Part shown: one piece after another, positions 12,511 through 23,181 of the stretch | Layout: the number at the start of each line of letters is the position of its first letter | Position numbering within the stretch: the first letter of the stretch is position 1 | The notes under the pieces: model-generated | Told to the model about the DNA's origin: nothing | The model's input: only the letters and a program-made list of their open reading frames with translations | Databases searched by the model: none | Source: Dermatemys mawii | Taxonomy: Eukaryota > Chordata > Testudines > Dermatemydidae | Length of the DNA stretch: 64,000 nt | Assembly (NCBI GenBank): GCA_007922305.1 | Contig: ML677365.1 | Span: forward strand, 11,518,533 to 11,582,532 | Direction of reading: 5' to 3' | Made by a program: the position numbers and the translations under genes

Positions 12511-13051
12511 AAAGAACAGAACAAAACTAAACAAAGATTGATGCAAACATTCAATATTATTTGTAACTTCTCAGAGACATTGTTTAATCTAATCTCTTTT
12601 ACAGAGATTGAAAAATCATTCCAAGCATGTAATTGTTTCACCGAGCTCAGTAGTTAATTTTTCAATTTAAGTGTTTTGGGCCAGATTCTAGTCCCAGTCA
12701 TGGCATCTGCACTACTCAATAAATTATTCTAAACAGGCAGCCAGAGATTCTCTAAGCACGTGGGAAAACCTAGCTGGTATCCACCATCACTTCCCAGCCT
12801 CTAAGCATAGGTGGTATACAGAGGCATACCAATAGCATGTCAATGAGAGCGAGTCATGGAGACTAATACAAACAAGAACAGCGTATAGCAGCCCTTGAAA
12901 TTTTGCTGGAGCCGAATCAGACCCCAGCATCCGCTGGGCCTGGAAGAGTGCAAAAGTGGCTTAAAGCCACTTGTACCCTAACCTCCCACCTCCTCAGTTG
13001 TATTGAGCTCTGATGAAACTGAGGATCTAGTGCTTTCTATGTAAACCTTAG
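12511..13051. other. Non-coding DNA, part possibly an old interspersed repeat
   Basis: The stretch 12660-13020 has the phrasing of a common sauropsid repeat (gggccagattct ... gtggcttaaagccacttgt, the latter a short palindrome) but I cannot name it. No coding signal. Confidence 0.35.
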
Positions 13052-13738
13052 TGTAGTGGAGCAGCTGCCCCACTTCAGGAAAGCAGGGGTTAAAAGCAGC
13101 CCTTGGAGAGGGCTGAGGCTGGGACCCAATTAAAAAAGGGATTAAGAGCAGCTGAGGGAGGCTGGCTGGGTCGCTGTCCCTAGGTGTGGCTACATCAATC
13201 AGCGCACTGGTGGCCCTGATAAAAGGGCTGTATGCCAGAAGACATGGAGTCTCTCCCTAGCTTTGGAGTGAGAAGGATCTAACTGCCTGGGAGGCACAGG
13301 GTACCTCAAGCAGAACAGTGCTGGGGAAGGGTAGGCAGAGCTGGGAAGCTTGGCCTGATGAGTCCCCAGGCTGAGGCCTTGCCGAAGGCCAAAGGAGGTA
13401 CTGGGGCTGCAGGAGACAGCTGGGCCAAGAAAGGCAGTAGGTTCAACCCCCTTGCCAGTGATGAGTGGCCATTACAGACTGTAGTTTAACCCAGTGAAAG
13501 GGGGCTAGATGATGACTGACAGTAGTCACTGAGGCAAAGTGGACATAGAGGGTTGGGAGTACCTCTGGGAGGGGAGACCCAGAGTGTGGGGCACTGCTGT
13601 GGGCAGAACCCTGAGGTAAAGGGCACTAGGGTCTGGGAGGGACACCGGCCAGCAGGAAGTGCTCTGAGTGCTGGATTTGAGCTAATTCCCGGACGACCAG
13701 GGGGACGTGCTGTGCCAGTGAGTCCACTCTGTGCTACA
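13052..13738 (-). mobile_element. Solo-LTR-like element, 687 bp, with 5-bp target duplication
   Basis: Sequence runs TGTAGTGGAGC ... GTGCTACA and is flanked by identical CTTAG at 13047-13051 and 13739-13743. Its left end matches the reverse complement of the right end of the 700-bp element at 22482-23181, so the two belong to one family in opposite orientation. TG...CA ends plus a 5-bp duplication are the signature of LTR integration. Because the first about 12 bases of each end are also inverted copies, a TIR transposon is the alternative. The frame at 13553-13861 runs across the right end and is not a gene. Confidence 0.7.
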
Positions 13739-13984
13739 CTTAGAAAAACAAATAGTTGTGCATTAACATTTAGGTTTTACCATAGTAAATTGTTTGGAAA
13801 AAACAACAGTTTAACACATTTATATCCAACTTTTGCATTAAAAATTCATCCAGAGTATTAAAAATAAAGTTAGATAAGTAAATTTAAAAGATTCCATAAT
13901 GTCCCGTATATATGGAGACACTTTCTATTGATTTGGAAAAAGTATCTGTTTGAGTATATATTTGTTCCTAATTACCATAGTATC

Positions 13985-14160
13985 TAAGCCCCTTACAATC
14001 TTTAACATACTTATCCTCACAACACCATGTGAGTTAGGCGGTACTATTATCCCTGTATGATAGACAGGGAAATGAGGCCCCAAGAGACTAAGTGACCTGC
14101 CCAAGATGACACTGAAAGGTTGTGGTAGAACAGAGAAATGAACCTAGGTCACAGGCTGCC
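13985..14160 (+). repeat. MIR/CORE-type SINE fragment
   Basis: The text 'ccttacaatctttaacatac', 'cctcacaacaccatgtgag', then 'gacagggaaatgaggcc' and 'aagtgacctgcccaag' matches the MIR core (normally 'gggaaactgaggc ... aagtgacttgcccaagg'). It abuts the minus-strand LTR-like element. Confidence 0.7.
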
Positions 14161-14199
14161 ATATTAATCAATGGACAACACTTCTTCTCTAACGTGACA

Positions 14200-14760
14200 G
14201 TATGGTGTCCCCTTGTAGAAATACCTCTCTGCCCATGGTCCCCACCTTGCTCTTCCCAGCTGCTCACTGCTCTCGGCTCCAGTATTACTTGTGGCATGAG
14301 TGGCCTTCCGCTATCCCAGTTCTGGTCTGGTGGCTTCCTGCTGTAGCTCAGCCCTGGCTCACCACCTGAGCAACTGGTCACTGCTGCTCTGCCTCCAGCT
14401 ACACTCTGCCTCTCAGCTGCTTTTCTGGCCTGCTGCTCTTTCCCCAGCTCAGCTCTAGCGTACAGCACCGTCCTTAGCTCTGCTCTATTCTGCCCTGGAA
14501 GCCCCAGCTCCCACAGAAGACAGGCCCACTAGGCTCTTGACTCTCTCATTGGCCTACCTGCCCTGTCAATCTGGCTGGCTTCTTGCCATTGGCTATAGGG
14601 GACTGTCAGTCTCAGGATCTTCGGACCTTCCTTTTTCTCTTGGTATTGTGAGAGGGCCAATCCTTCCCCTCCCCCCAAAATAACCCCACTGAGTTTCACT
14701 AAGGAGGAAATTGTAGGAAACTGTATTGTTTTTGAGTGTGTCCTCTGTGATACTTTTGCC
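14200..14760 (-). mobile_element. LTR-like element, minus strand, same family as 10878-12058
   Basis: The reverse complement starts with caatttcctccttagtgaaa and reads through ggtcctgagactgac-like text and the phrase agattgacagggcagg, closely parallel to the first 300 bp of the plus-strand copy (accctgagactgacacacc, tgattgacagggtgggcagg). Only the 5' half is present. The frames at 14088-14468 and 14529-14783 fall inside it and are not genes. Confidence 0.6.
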
Positions 14761-15328
14761 TTAAAAATAACCATACTGCTCACAGAGCTGCATGGTCACT
14801 TGTAATGGCTGGGGATACACTGTTCATGGTCCTGGGAGATAGAGCACCTCACAAGGGCTGATTGTTTGACTGACTGGCTTGCTGGGAATATCACAATGTA
14901 CGGCAGACGGCTGTGCGATTTTAAAACTCTCCAGTTAGAAGGGAGTGGGACAAGAGTCCATACCTGGAGACAAGCAATGACAGGAATCCTGAGAGCTGAC
15001 TGGGTGCTCCTGGCATGGACTACAGTGGGGGCTAGACAGTGATAGCTTACCAGGGGTGTATTGCAACATACACCGTGATTCCTGTATGTATGTATGTTTC
15101 ACAGTAATGTGTTGCTTTTGTCTCCGCAGATATGACTGTGGAAGGACCCCCCACACACACACTGTAGCAGAGCATCTGTGATGCTTAAGAAAGCACTCAG
15201 ACAGACCTGTTTCGTGAGGTGATTCTGCACTTCCAAGCAGAGAAAGATGATACAAATAAATGGAGAGAAAAGTGGAAAAGAAGAGAACTGAGACTGAAAA
15301 GAGAACAGTGATTCCCATAAGGAAGCCA

Positions 15329-15460
15329 TGGAGAGGCTAATCAACGTTCTGGAGCATCAGACAGACATGTTGCATTCTCTCTTTACACTGCAGAGTGACC
15401 TGATTCGTGCCTACCCCCATTGCAGCAAGTGCAGAATTGTTTCCCATGCACTCCCCTAAC
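15329..15460 (+). pseudogene. Harbinger transposon accessory protein (Myb/SANT-like), C-terminal remnant
   Basis: A short frame from ATG 15329 to TAA at about 15460 reads MERLINVLEHQTDMLHS and continues with LQSDLIRAYPHCSK. This heptad-like tail resembles the C-terminus of the DNA-binding partner protein encoded by PIF/Harbinger transposons. A transposase remnant lies convergent 330 bp downstream, the usual two-gene Harbinger layout. The SANT domain itself would be upstream; a pyrimidine tract plus AG at about 15112-15130 may be a fossil splice acceptor. Assignment is from context and memory. Confidence 0.45.
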
Positions 15461-15789
15461 ATTCTTATGGGCTCGCTGCACATTTTTCTGTTCCCCTGCC
15501 CTGCACCCTGCCTCGACAGATTGTCAAATGACAGCTGGAGTTATACATAGCTGTGAGGTGTAGGGGTCCCCTAACCCCCAACCGTGTTTACCACTGTCAC
15601 TGAGGATGGCTATATGTACATGTGGTGGGTTTTTTTTAAAATAAAAGCACAACTTTTTCAAAAAGCAGCAAGCTTTATTTGTCATTACAGCTACAAGTCA
15701 ACTAGCACTTAAATCTTCACTGAAATTACAGACAGAACTGCCATGTAGCACAGCACATGCTGTTAACCTTTCCTTTCCCAAGCACAGCA

Positions 15790-15985
15790 GCAAAGTTTAA
15801 TGATTTTCATTTTCAAACTTTTCCCTCAAGGCATCCCAGATTCTTACTGCTCCACATTGTGCCCCTCTAATAGTCCTGCTATCACCTTTGGCCTCCACGC
15901 TCCTCATATAAGTAAACCTTTCACCCTTCCCCTCACAAATGTTGTGTAAAGTACAGCATACCGCAAGGACATGAGGACAGGAAAA
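15790..15985 (-). pseudogene. PIF/Harbinger transposase, C-terminal fragment
   Basis: The minus-strand frame contains PHVLAVCCTLHNICEGKGE, close to the well-conserved C-terminal block of Harbinger transposases (consensus like ACCVLHNICE), followed by AVRIWDALREKF, the usual last helix. About 60 residues survive. Its upstream (catalytic) part is cut off at about 15985, where a plus-strand CR1 begins, so the CR1 probably inserted into or beside it. The convergent accessory-protein remnant at 15329-15460 supports the call. Confidence 0.75.
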
Positions 15986-17480
15986 CAAGGACAATGGACT
16001 TTAGAAAGGCAGATTTCAATCAACTCAAAGAAATAGTAGGCACAGTCCCCCGGAAAGACCAATTAGGAAGAAAAGCAGGCAAATGGAATTAGCCATTCCT
16101 AAAAGATGAATATAGAGGCTCTGCATCAAGCTATTGTGATGCAGAGGAAAGATAAGAATAGCCACAGGAGGCCAATGTGGATGCAGAAGGAGCTTTTTAA
16201 CTATCTAAAAACCAAAAGGGCTACATACAGGAAATAGAAAGAGGAGCGTGTCACCCTACCAAGGAAGTCTACGTGGGAATAACATGAGCATGTAGGGACA
16301 AAAATCAGAAAAGCTAAGGCAAAGAATGAATTACAGCTGGCAAGAAATGTTAGAGACCACAAGAAGGGGTTTTACAAATGTGTCAGACAAAAGAGAAAGA
16401 TCAGGGACTGTGCGTGTCCGCTGCTCAAAGGAGAAGGTGAGCTGGTAACTGAAGATGATAGGAAGACAGAGCTGTCCATGCCTACTTTGCTTCAGTCTTC
16501 TCACAAAAATAACGTGAGACCAGAGACTAGTGAAATTACCACAGACAATAAAGGGGAAGGGATACAGTTCAGAGTACGGAAAGAGTATGTCAGATATCTT
16601 CTGACTAATTTGAATGAATTCAAGTCAGCGGAGCCTGCTACTATTCACCTCTGGGAGTTAAGGAATTAGTGGAAGAAATCTCAGAGCCAGTAGCAATAAT
16701 ATTTTCAAACTCATGGATGACAGGAGAGGTCCTGGAAGACTAGAGAAGGGCTAATGTAATGCCCATCTTTAAACATGGGGAAAAAGGAGGAGCCAGGGAA
16801 TTACAGACCAGTCTTCCAGACATTGATAAATGGAAAGCTACTAGAGCAGTTTCTAGAATTAGAATACATTCTAATTGAGAATACCTTCAGGATGAAGGGG
16901 TAATCACAAGCAGCCAGCATGGATCTACTAAGGACAAATCACATCAAACTAGTTTGATTTCCTTCCTTGACACGGCAACTGGTTTGGTGGATGGGGGAAT
17001 GCGGTGGACATAACATATTTGAACTTTAGCAAGGTTTTTTAACACAGTCCCACATGACATTCTGATATGTAAACTAGGGATATGTGGGCTTAGCAGAACT
17101 ACCATTAAGTGCATATATTATAGGTTAAACAACCCCAAACAAAGAGTAGCTATTAATAGAATTATGTCAAATTGGAATGTGGTCTCAACTGGGTTCTGTG
17201 GGGATCTGTTCTGGGTCTGGAGTTATTTAACATCTTTATTAATAACCTGGATGTAGGAATAGAGAGCATACTGATCAAATTTGCAGATGACACAAAGCTG
17301 GGGGAAGGGGCTGCAGACACTTTGGGGGATAGAGCTAAAACTCAAAGGGATCTTGATAAATTGGAGAACTGGGCTATAGACAACAAAATGAAATTCAACA
17401 AGACAAATGTAAGGTTCTGCATTTATGGAGGAAAAACCAAATACAGAACAGGGGATAAGAAGCTTGGTAGCAGCACTGCC
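15986..17480 (+). pseudogene. CR1 LINE ORF2 fragment (reverse transcriptase), degraded
   Basis: Starts with the ORF2 phrase tggactttagaaaggcagat and follows the CR1 pol order: linker region, RT region around 16770-17060, block B readable as GLELFNIFINNLD at about 17214-17255, and catalytic block FADDTKLG at about 17279-17302, then the region NWAIDNKMKFN. Frames at 16478-16669 and 17172-17504 are pieces of this one ORF; several stops and frameshifts separate them. It stops abruptly at about 17480 before the ORF2 C-terminus, so the 3' end is missing, which is unusual for CR1 and implies a later deletion. Confidence 0.85.
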
Positions 17481-17714
17481 TATAACACCAAAGTTATGCT
17501 CTAAGGTCCTAATTCAAATCCAGTGAAGCCAATAGGTTGGTTTCAATGGACTTTGGATCAGGCCCATTGAACTTCTATCTGCATCTCCCAGGTCATCTTA
17601 TTTTCATCTGTCTATTTAGATTTTAAACTTTTTGTGGCACAAAATATTTCCTTTTCAGTATTTTTCACAGAGTCAAGCAATTGCTAGCACTTAGTAAATA
17701 GTACCTTTAAGAGA

Positions 17715-18470
17715 ATAAGAGAGGTTGGAGATGGAAAAGAGCCATTAGGTTAAATATTGTCTCTTCTTACTTACACAGAATTGCTTCCTACAGCACATTT
17801 ATATGTATTTTGTCTAATCTAGTTTTGAGTGCCCCAAATAGTAGAGTTGCTACCTTTTTTCTTAGTAGACTCTAGATCTGATTGTCAGGAAGATTTTTCC
17901 TGCTATTCAGTTTAAATTATCCTTTTCTCAATTTTACCTTCCCCGTCAGGCCCCTTACAGTATCCTGTCATATTGGCATTCATATTGTACCTATCAAATT
18001 CAGGTAGTGGCAGATCAACTCATCCTTCAGCATTTCTCATCCAAGATATACAATGTTTTACATCATTCCTCATAAATTAATTCTGCCAGGCTCCTAAACA
18101 TTTTTATTGTTCTTCCTATCCCCCCTCCCATTATAATTTCTCTGTATAGTCCAAACTCCATTCGACCATTTGCATGCTATTTACATTTTAATTGTTGTCT
18201 AGTTTGCTGTCCACTATCACTCCTATTACTCTCTCAGCATTACTACTTTCCATCTTTCACTCTCCCATTAAATCTGTGTTCTGAATTATTTTCATATACA
18301 TGTAATAACTAGAGTTTTTTCCAAGATACAATTTTTTATGCCTTTCTGCTAATGTTTCTCACTTCATTACAACCTTTTGTATCATTTCTCTTTTCTCATT
18401 GCAACTCCCATTCCATTTACCATCAGCAAATGGTTTTATTAGGCTGGTTACTGAAATTATGAAAGACTGG
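17715..18470 (-). mobile_element. Old CR1/L3-like LINE 3' region
   Basis: Plus-strand text such as ggagatggaaaagagccatt, aattgcttcctacagcacat and aggaagatttttcctgctat is the reverse complement of an old CR1-related 3' part. More diverged than the other CR1 copies. The region just before (17505-17575) is a short repeat with the phrase ggactttggatcaggcccat. Confidence 0.5.
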
Positions 18471-18602
18471 TGCTAACATTAAAAGACTATTACTGCCCTC
18501 TGCTGGAGAGAATAGCAGACATGAAGTGAAACAATATAAATTCTGGAAGTTCCACAGCTATCAGAGACTCTTCTGTAGCTTAAATTAGAAACCTACCATT
18601 TT

Positions 18603-19326
18603 GAAGCTCAAAGAACTTGGCTTGTTTAGCCCAACCAAAAGAAGGCTGAGGGGACATATGATTGCTTTCCAGTGAAGAAGCTTCCACAACCTCCTTAGGC
18701 TGTCAGTTCCATTATCCTACTATTCTTATAGTTAGGAAGTTTTTCCTGAGATTTAATCAAAATCTGCTATGCTGTAGTTTAAACCCATTGCCTCTTGTCC
18801 TGCCATTAAGTTAAGCATGAATGCGGACACAAAAACAAATGACTATAAACTGTCCAACAACAAGTTTAGTCTCAAAATTAGACAAAGGTTTCTAACCAAT
18901 AGAGGAGTGAAATTCTGCAACAACCTTTCAAGGGGAGCAGTGGGAGCAAAAAACCTAATTGGCTTCAAGACTGAGCTTGATCAGTTTATGGAGGGGATGG
19001 TATGATGGTATTGCGTACAATAGCATGTGACCCATCATCGACTGCCAGTAGCAAAATTCCTCATTCCCGGAGATGGGACACTAGATGGGGAAGGCTCTAA
19101 GTTATTACAGAAAATTCTTTCCCATTTATCTGCCTGGTGGATCTTGCCCACATACTCAGGATCTAACTAATTGCCATATTTGGGGTTGGGAAGGAATTTT
19201 TCCCCCGGTCAGCTTGGCAGAAACCCTGGGTTTTTTTTCACTTTTCTGTGCAGCATGGGCTCACGGGTCACTTACAGGTTTAAACTGGTGCAAATGATGA
19301 ATTCTCTGTAACTTGAAGTAATTAAA
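18603..19326 (+). mobile_element. CR1 LINE, left part of a copy split by a 6-kb insertion
   Basis: Contains the late ORF2 phrase agaacttggcttgtttagcc, then gcggacacaaaaacaaatga and a 3' UTR of the subtype with gggttgggaaggaatttttc, ending at ctgtaacttgaagtaattaa. The rest of the same 3' UTR resumes at 25361 (ttgaggacttcattaactga). The copy was therefore in place before the long CR1 at 19327-25360 inserted. Plus-strand frames here (18817-19005) are ORF2 relics. Confidence 0.85.
18668..18806 (-). mobile_element. Inverted CR1 fragment inside the split CR1
   Basis: About 139 bp (tccacaacctccttaggctg ... attgcctcttgtcctgcc) is the reverse complement of CR1 sequence and interrupts the plus-strand CR1 between gatatgattgc-like and attaagttaagc-like text. 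It has neither the CR1 3' tail nor a duplication, so it may be a rearrangement rather than an independent insertion. Confidence 0.65.
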
Positions 19327-19331
19327 GCAGC

Positions 19332-20302
19332 GAACAGTGGAGGCTAACAGTGGGAGCTTGCCTGGGATCTGTCCGAGAGGGGGTATGCTAAGTGCTGCAT
19401 TGCAGGGGCTGTGTTGGTGAGTATCTAAGGGTATGGTTACACTTACAAGATTATAGCGCTATTGGTTATAGCGGTCCCCTTATACAATAATATGTATAGC
19501 GCTATTGTATGTCCACACTCAGATGCGCCAGCGGTATAGCATGGCCACATTTGGGGCACTTAATGCGGCATTAAGAGCAGCGCATTAGGGCAGGTATCCC
19601 AGCATTCAGCTGGGTGCAACATGCTTTTTAAACGAGGGGGGTGAGGGGGGACGCATTGTGTGTATGCGGAGGGAGAGAGAGAGTGATTTTTCCGTTCTTC
19701 TGAAAGCCTGTCAGTGAGCCTCCATTCACAGAAGGCTTTGTTTTCACACAGGTTCCCTCCTTAAACATTTGCATTGCTTATCTGCCGAGTTAAGAAAGAA
19801 ACTCTAAAGAGGTACTTCTGCATTCCTCCAGCCGAGTTCAAAACAAAGGGAAGAGACATCAATTGCCTTAAATGGCTCTAGGCATCTCCAGAGATCACTT
19901 GTAGGGCAGTGGGTGTCCACATTCTTGCTGTAGCGCTACAGCAGCTGTGCTACAGCCCTTATTCCCCATGCGGAGGTGGATTGACAATAGCGCTATAACT
20001 CAGGAGTTATAGCGCTCTACGTGCCTTGCCAGTGTGGACGGGGAGGAGGTTATAGCGCTCGTGGGGGCTTTATAGCGCTATAAAGTGCCAGTGTAACCAA
20101 GCCCTAAGTGTCTGTTGCGGCGACAGTTGGGCAGTTTGACTATGTGCTTGATTGCTTGCTTGTTTGTTTGTTTGACAAGTGTGAATTAGGAGGGCTTTGT
20201 TCCAGGTGGGCCTTGAGTGGGCCTGAGGTTATAAAAAGGCAGTCAGCAGCAAACCAGCTGAGTGGTGAACAGCGGAAGCTAACAATGGGAGTTTGCCTGG
20301 GG
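19332..20302 (+). repeat. Duplicated segment in the CR1 5' UTR
   Basis: The phrase gaacagtggaggctaacag (about 19332) with gggagcttgcctggg recurs as gaacagcggaagctaacaa (about 20268) with gggagtttgcctggg: roughly 35 bp with few mismatches. Without the MITE the two are about 260 bp apart. This could be tandem promoter-like monomers in the 5' UTR, as seen in other LINE families. Confidence 0.6.
19429..20104 (+). mobile_element. Non-autonomous PIF/Harbinger-type MITE, 676 bp
   Basis: Terminal inverted repeats GGGTATGGTTACACTT and (reverse complement of the right end) GGGCTTGGTTACACTG, flanked by identical TAA at 19426-19428 and 20105-20107, a TWA-type duplication typical of PIF/Harbinger. It contains no transposase. 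The palindrome AGCGCT occurs seven times: two within 75 bp of the left end and five towards the right end. Removing the element restores continuous CR1 5' UTR sequence. Confidence 0.85.
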
Positions 20303-20384
20303 AGATCCCACTGAGGCTTTCATCTTGCAGACTTCTCTGAATAGTTCCTGCAGCAGCTGATGAAACTCTCAGAAGGAAGGTTCT

Positions 20385-21396
20385 ATGGATGGTGAGCGTT
20401 CAGCTGTTGTTACCTGTGCAGGGTGTGCCATGTTTGTCTTTCTTCCACAGGACAGAATAGACTTTGTCTGCACAAAGTGTAAGCTGGTCTCCGTATTGGA
20501 AGAGAAGGTCCGAGGTCTGGAGGAACAAATATCGACCCTGCATTGCATAAGAGAAAATGAAGATTTCCTGGACAGACATCAGGATATGCTTCTATGGGCA
20601 CAACATTCTGAAGAATCAGAGCAGGCTGCACAATGGGGACAGAAGGTCGGTGTAGAAAGTTGGCAGCATGTGACCTCCAGAAGACGAAAGAGGAGCGTCC
20701 ATGTTCCAGCAATGCAGGTATAAGTGAGCAACCGTTTTCATGTTCTCTCCACAGGTACCAAAGCAGAGAGTGGACTAGATGATACATCTGAGGGAAGGGA
20801 GAATAAGGACTCCACTGATTGAAAGGCATGACATGCACGGTCCTAGGGATGTGGGTTCCACGACCACCACTCTGAAGAGAAGGAGGCGGGTGGTGATGGT
20901 CGGAGACTCCCTCTTCAGAGGGGCTGAGTCATCTATCTGCTGCCCTGACCGGGAAAACTGAGAGGTCTGCTGCTTGCCAGGAGGTAGGATTCATGATGTG
21001 ATGGAGAGACTGCCGAGACTCATCAAGCCCTCGGATCACTACCCCTTCCTGCTTCTCCATGTGGGAACTAATGATATTGCTAAGAATGACCTTGAGAGGA
21101 TCCCTGCAGACTATGTGGCTCTAGGAAGAAGAATAAAGGAGTTTGAGGTGCAAGTGGTGTTCTTGTCCATCCTCCCTGTGGAAGGAAAAAGCCCACATAA
21201 GGATCATCGAATCGTAGAAGTCAATGAATGGCTACTCAGGTGATGTCAGAGAGAAGGCTTTGGATTCTTTGATCATGGGATGGTATTCCGAGAAAGAGGA
21301 GTACTAGGCAGAGACGGGCTCCACCTAATGAAGAGAGGGAAGAGCATCTTTGCCAGCAGGATGGCTAACCTAGTGAGAAGGGCTTCAAACTAGGTA
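20385..21396 (+). pseudogene. CR1 ORF1: zinc-finger-like N-terminus and SGNH/GDSL esterase
   Basis: ATG at 20385 starts a frame with CAGC ... CTKC (Cys pairs at residues 11/14 and 30/33), a zinc-binding or PHD-like motif, followed by a predicted coiled coil (LEEKVRGLEEQI). After a stop at 20721-20723 the esterase continues downstream: VMVGDSLFRG (catalytic Ser) at about 20893-20922, HVGTNDI (Asn block) at about 21058-21078, and RDGLHLM (Asp/His block) at 21311-21331, ending at RRASN then TAG near 21396. Stops after 20958 and 21240 and a frame change break it. In CR1, ORF1 is thought to assist the RNP; the esterase role is not settled. Confidence 0.82.
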
Positions 21397-22481
21397 TACC
21401 GGGAGAAGGAGACCAAAGCCCTGAGGAAAGCAGGGAAATGGGATCCGGGACGTAGCACAACCAGGAGAGCGCAAGAAGGGAGGATTCCTGTCTCACACTG
21501 AGCAAGCAGGAAAATCAGTGAGTTATCTTAAGTGCCTATACACAAATGCAAGAAGCCTGGGAAACAAGCAGGGAGAACTGGAAGTCCTAGCACAGTCAAG
21601 GAACTATGATGGGATCGGAATAACAGAGACTTGATGGGATAACTCACATGACTGGAGTACTGTCATGGACTGATATAAACTGTTCAGGAAGGACAGGCAT
21701 GGCGGAAAAGGTGGGGGAGTTGCATTATATGTAAGAGAACAATATGACTGCCCAGAGCTCCCGTATGAAACTGCAGAAAAATCAGAGAGTCTCTGGATTA
21801 AATTTAGAAGTGTGAGCAACAGGGCTGATGTTATGGTGGGAGTCTGCTATAGATCGCCAGATCAGGGGGATGAGATGGATGAGGCTTTCTTCCAGCAGCT
21901 AAGAGATGTTACTAGATCACAAGCCATGGTTCTCCTAGGAGACTTCAATCACCCTGATTTCTGCTGGGAGAGCAATACAGCGGTGCATAGACAATCCAGG
22001 AAGTTTTTGGAAAGTGTAGAGAACAATTTCCTGGTGCAAATGCTGGAGGAACCAACTAGGGGCAGTGCTCTTCTTGATCAGCTGCTCATAAACTGGGAAG
22101 AATTAATAGGGGAAGCAAAAGTGGATGGGAACCTGAGAGGCAATGACCATGAGATGGTCGAGTTCAGGATCCTGACACAGGGAAGAAAGGAAAGCAGCAG
22201 AATGCGGACCCTGGACTTCAGAAAAGCAGACTTTGACTCCCTCAGGGAACTGATGGGCAAGATCCCCTTGGAGAATAACATGAAGGGGAAAGGAGTCCAG
22301 GAGAGCTGGCTGTATTTTAAAGAATCCTTATTGAAGTTGAAGGAACAAACCATCCCGATGTGTAGAAAGAATAGTAAATATGGCAGGCGACCAGCTTGGC
22401 TTAACAGTGAAATGCTTGTTGATCTTAAATGCAAAAAAGAAGCTTACAAGAAGTGGAAGATTGGACAAATGACCAGGGAAG

Positions 22482-23181
22482 TGTAGCAGGGCGGTGACTC
22501 ACTCTGTGGCACCTCCCGTTGGTCTGTCCGGGAATTAGCTCTTCCAGCGTCCAGAGCGCCCTCTGCAGGCTGTAGTCCCACTTGCTACTGGCCCCGTGTC
22601 CCTCCCTGGACCCAGGTGCCCTCTTCTCTGGGGTGCTGCACCCCTGCAGTACCCCCACAGTCTCAGGGTCTCCCCTTCCTGGGGAACCCCCACCCACTAT
22701 CCCCACCTTGCCTCAGTCTAGGCAACTGCCAGTCACCACTTGCCCCCATTCTCGGGGGCAGACTGCAGTATCTTTGCCATTCATCACCTGCAAGGGGCGT
22801 TGGCCTGCTGCCTCCGCTACTACCCATGGGTTACCCCCTGCAACCCCAGTACTCCTTGTTGGACCATCTCCTAGGCCCTGTAGGCTGGGGGTTTCTAGGC
22901 TGGAGCTTCCCCAGCTCCTTCTGCCTTGTCCCAGCCCTGCTTCCCTCTAGGTACTCTGTCAAGGTCCCAGCAGCCAGGCCTGTCTACCTCTACAGCTAGA
23001 GGAGACTGTGTCTGTACCAAACTGTTAGCCCTCTTATAAGGGCCAGCTGGGCTCTAATTAACTCAGCCACAGCTGTGGCTGCTATGCCCACTCAGCCTGG
23101 GAGCTTGCTTGCTCCCCGCCACAGCCCTTTGCAGGGCTGTTTTAAGCCCTTCTCCTGGAGTGGGACAGTCGCCCCACTACA
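22482..23181 (+). mobile_element. Solo-LTR-like element, 700 bp, with perfect 5-bp target duplication
   Basis: TGTAGCAGGGCGG ... GCCCCACTACA is flanked by GGAAG at 22477-22481 and 23182-23186. Removing it and one copy rejoins the CR1 ORF2 frame (..MTRE then EYKNIAQACR..). A TATA-like tcttataagggcc lies at about 23033-23045. It is the same family as 13052-13738 in the opposite orientation. Very C-rich, so long frames at 22582-22999 are composition artefacts. No internal retroviral region, hence a solo LTR or a TIR element. Confidence 0.78.

Noticed and set aside
15110..15135. Splice-acceptor-like tgcttttgtctccgcag as evidence for a host exon
   Set aside because: The only coding-like sequence downstream is the Harbinger relic, so at best it is a transposon intron.
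22582..22999. Two overlapping plus-strand frames of about 125 codons, proline-rich
   Set aside because: They are inside the C-rich solo-LTR-like element; composition effect.
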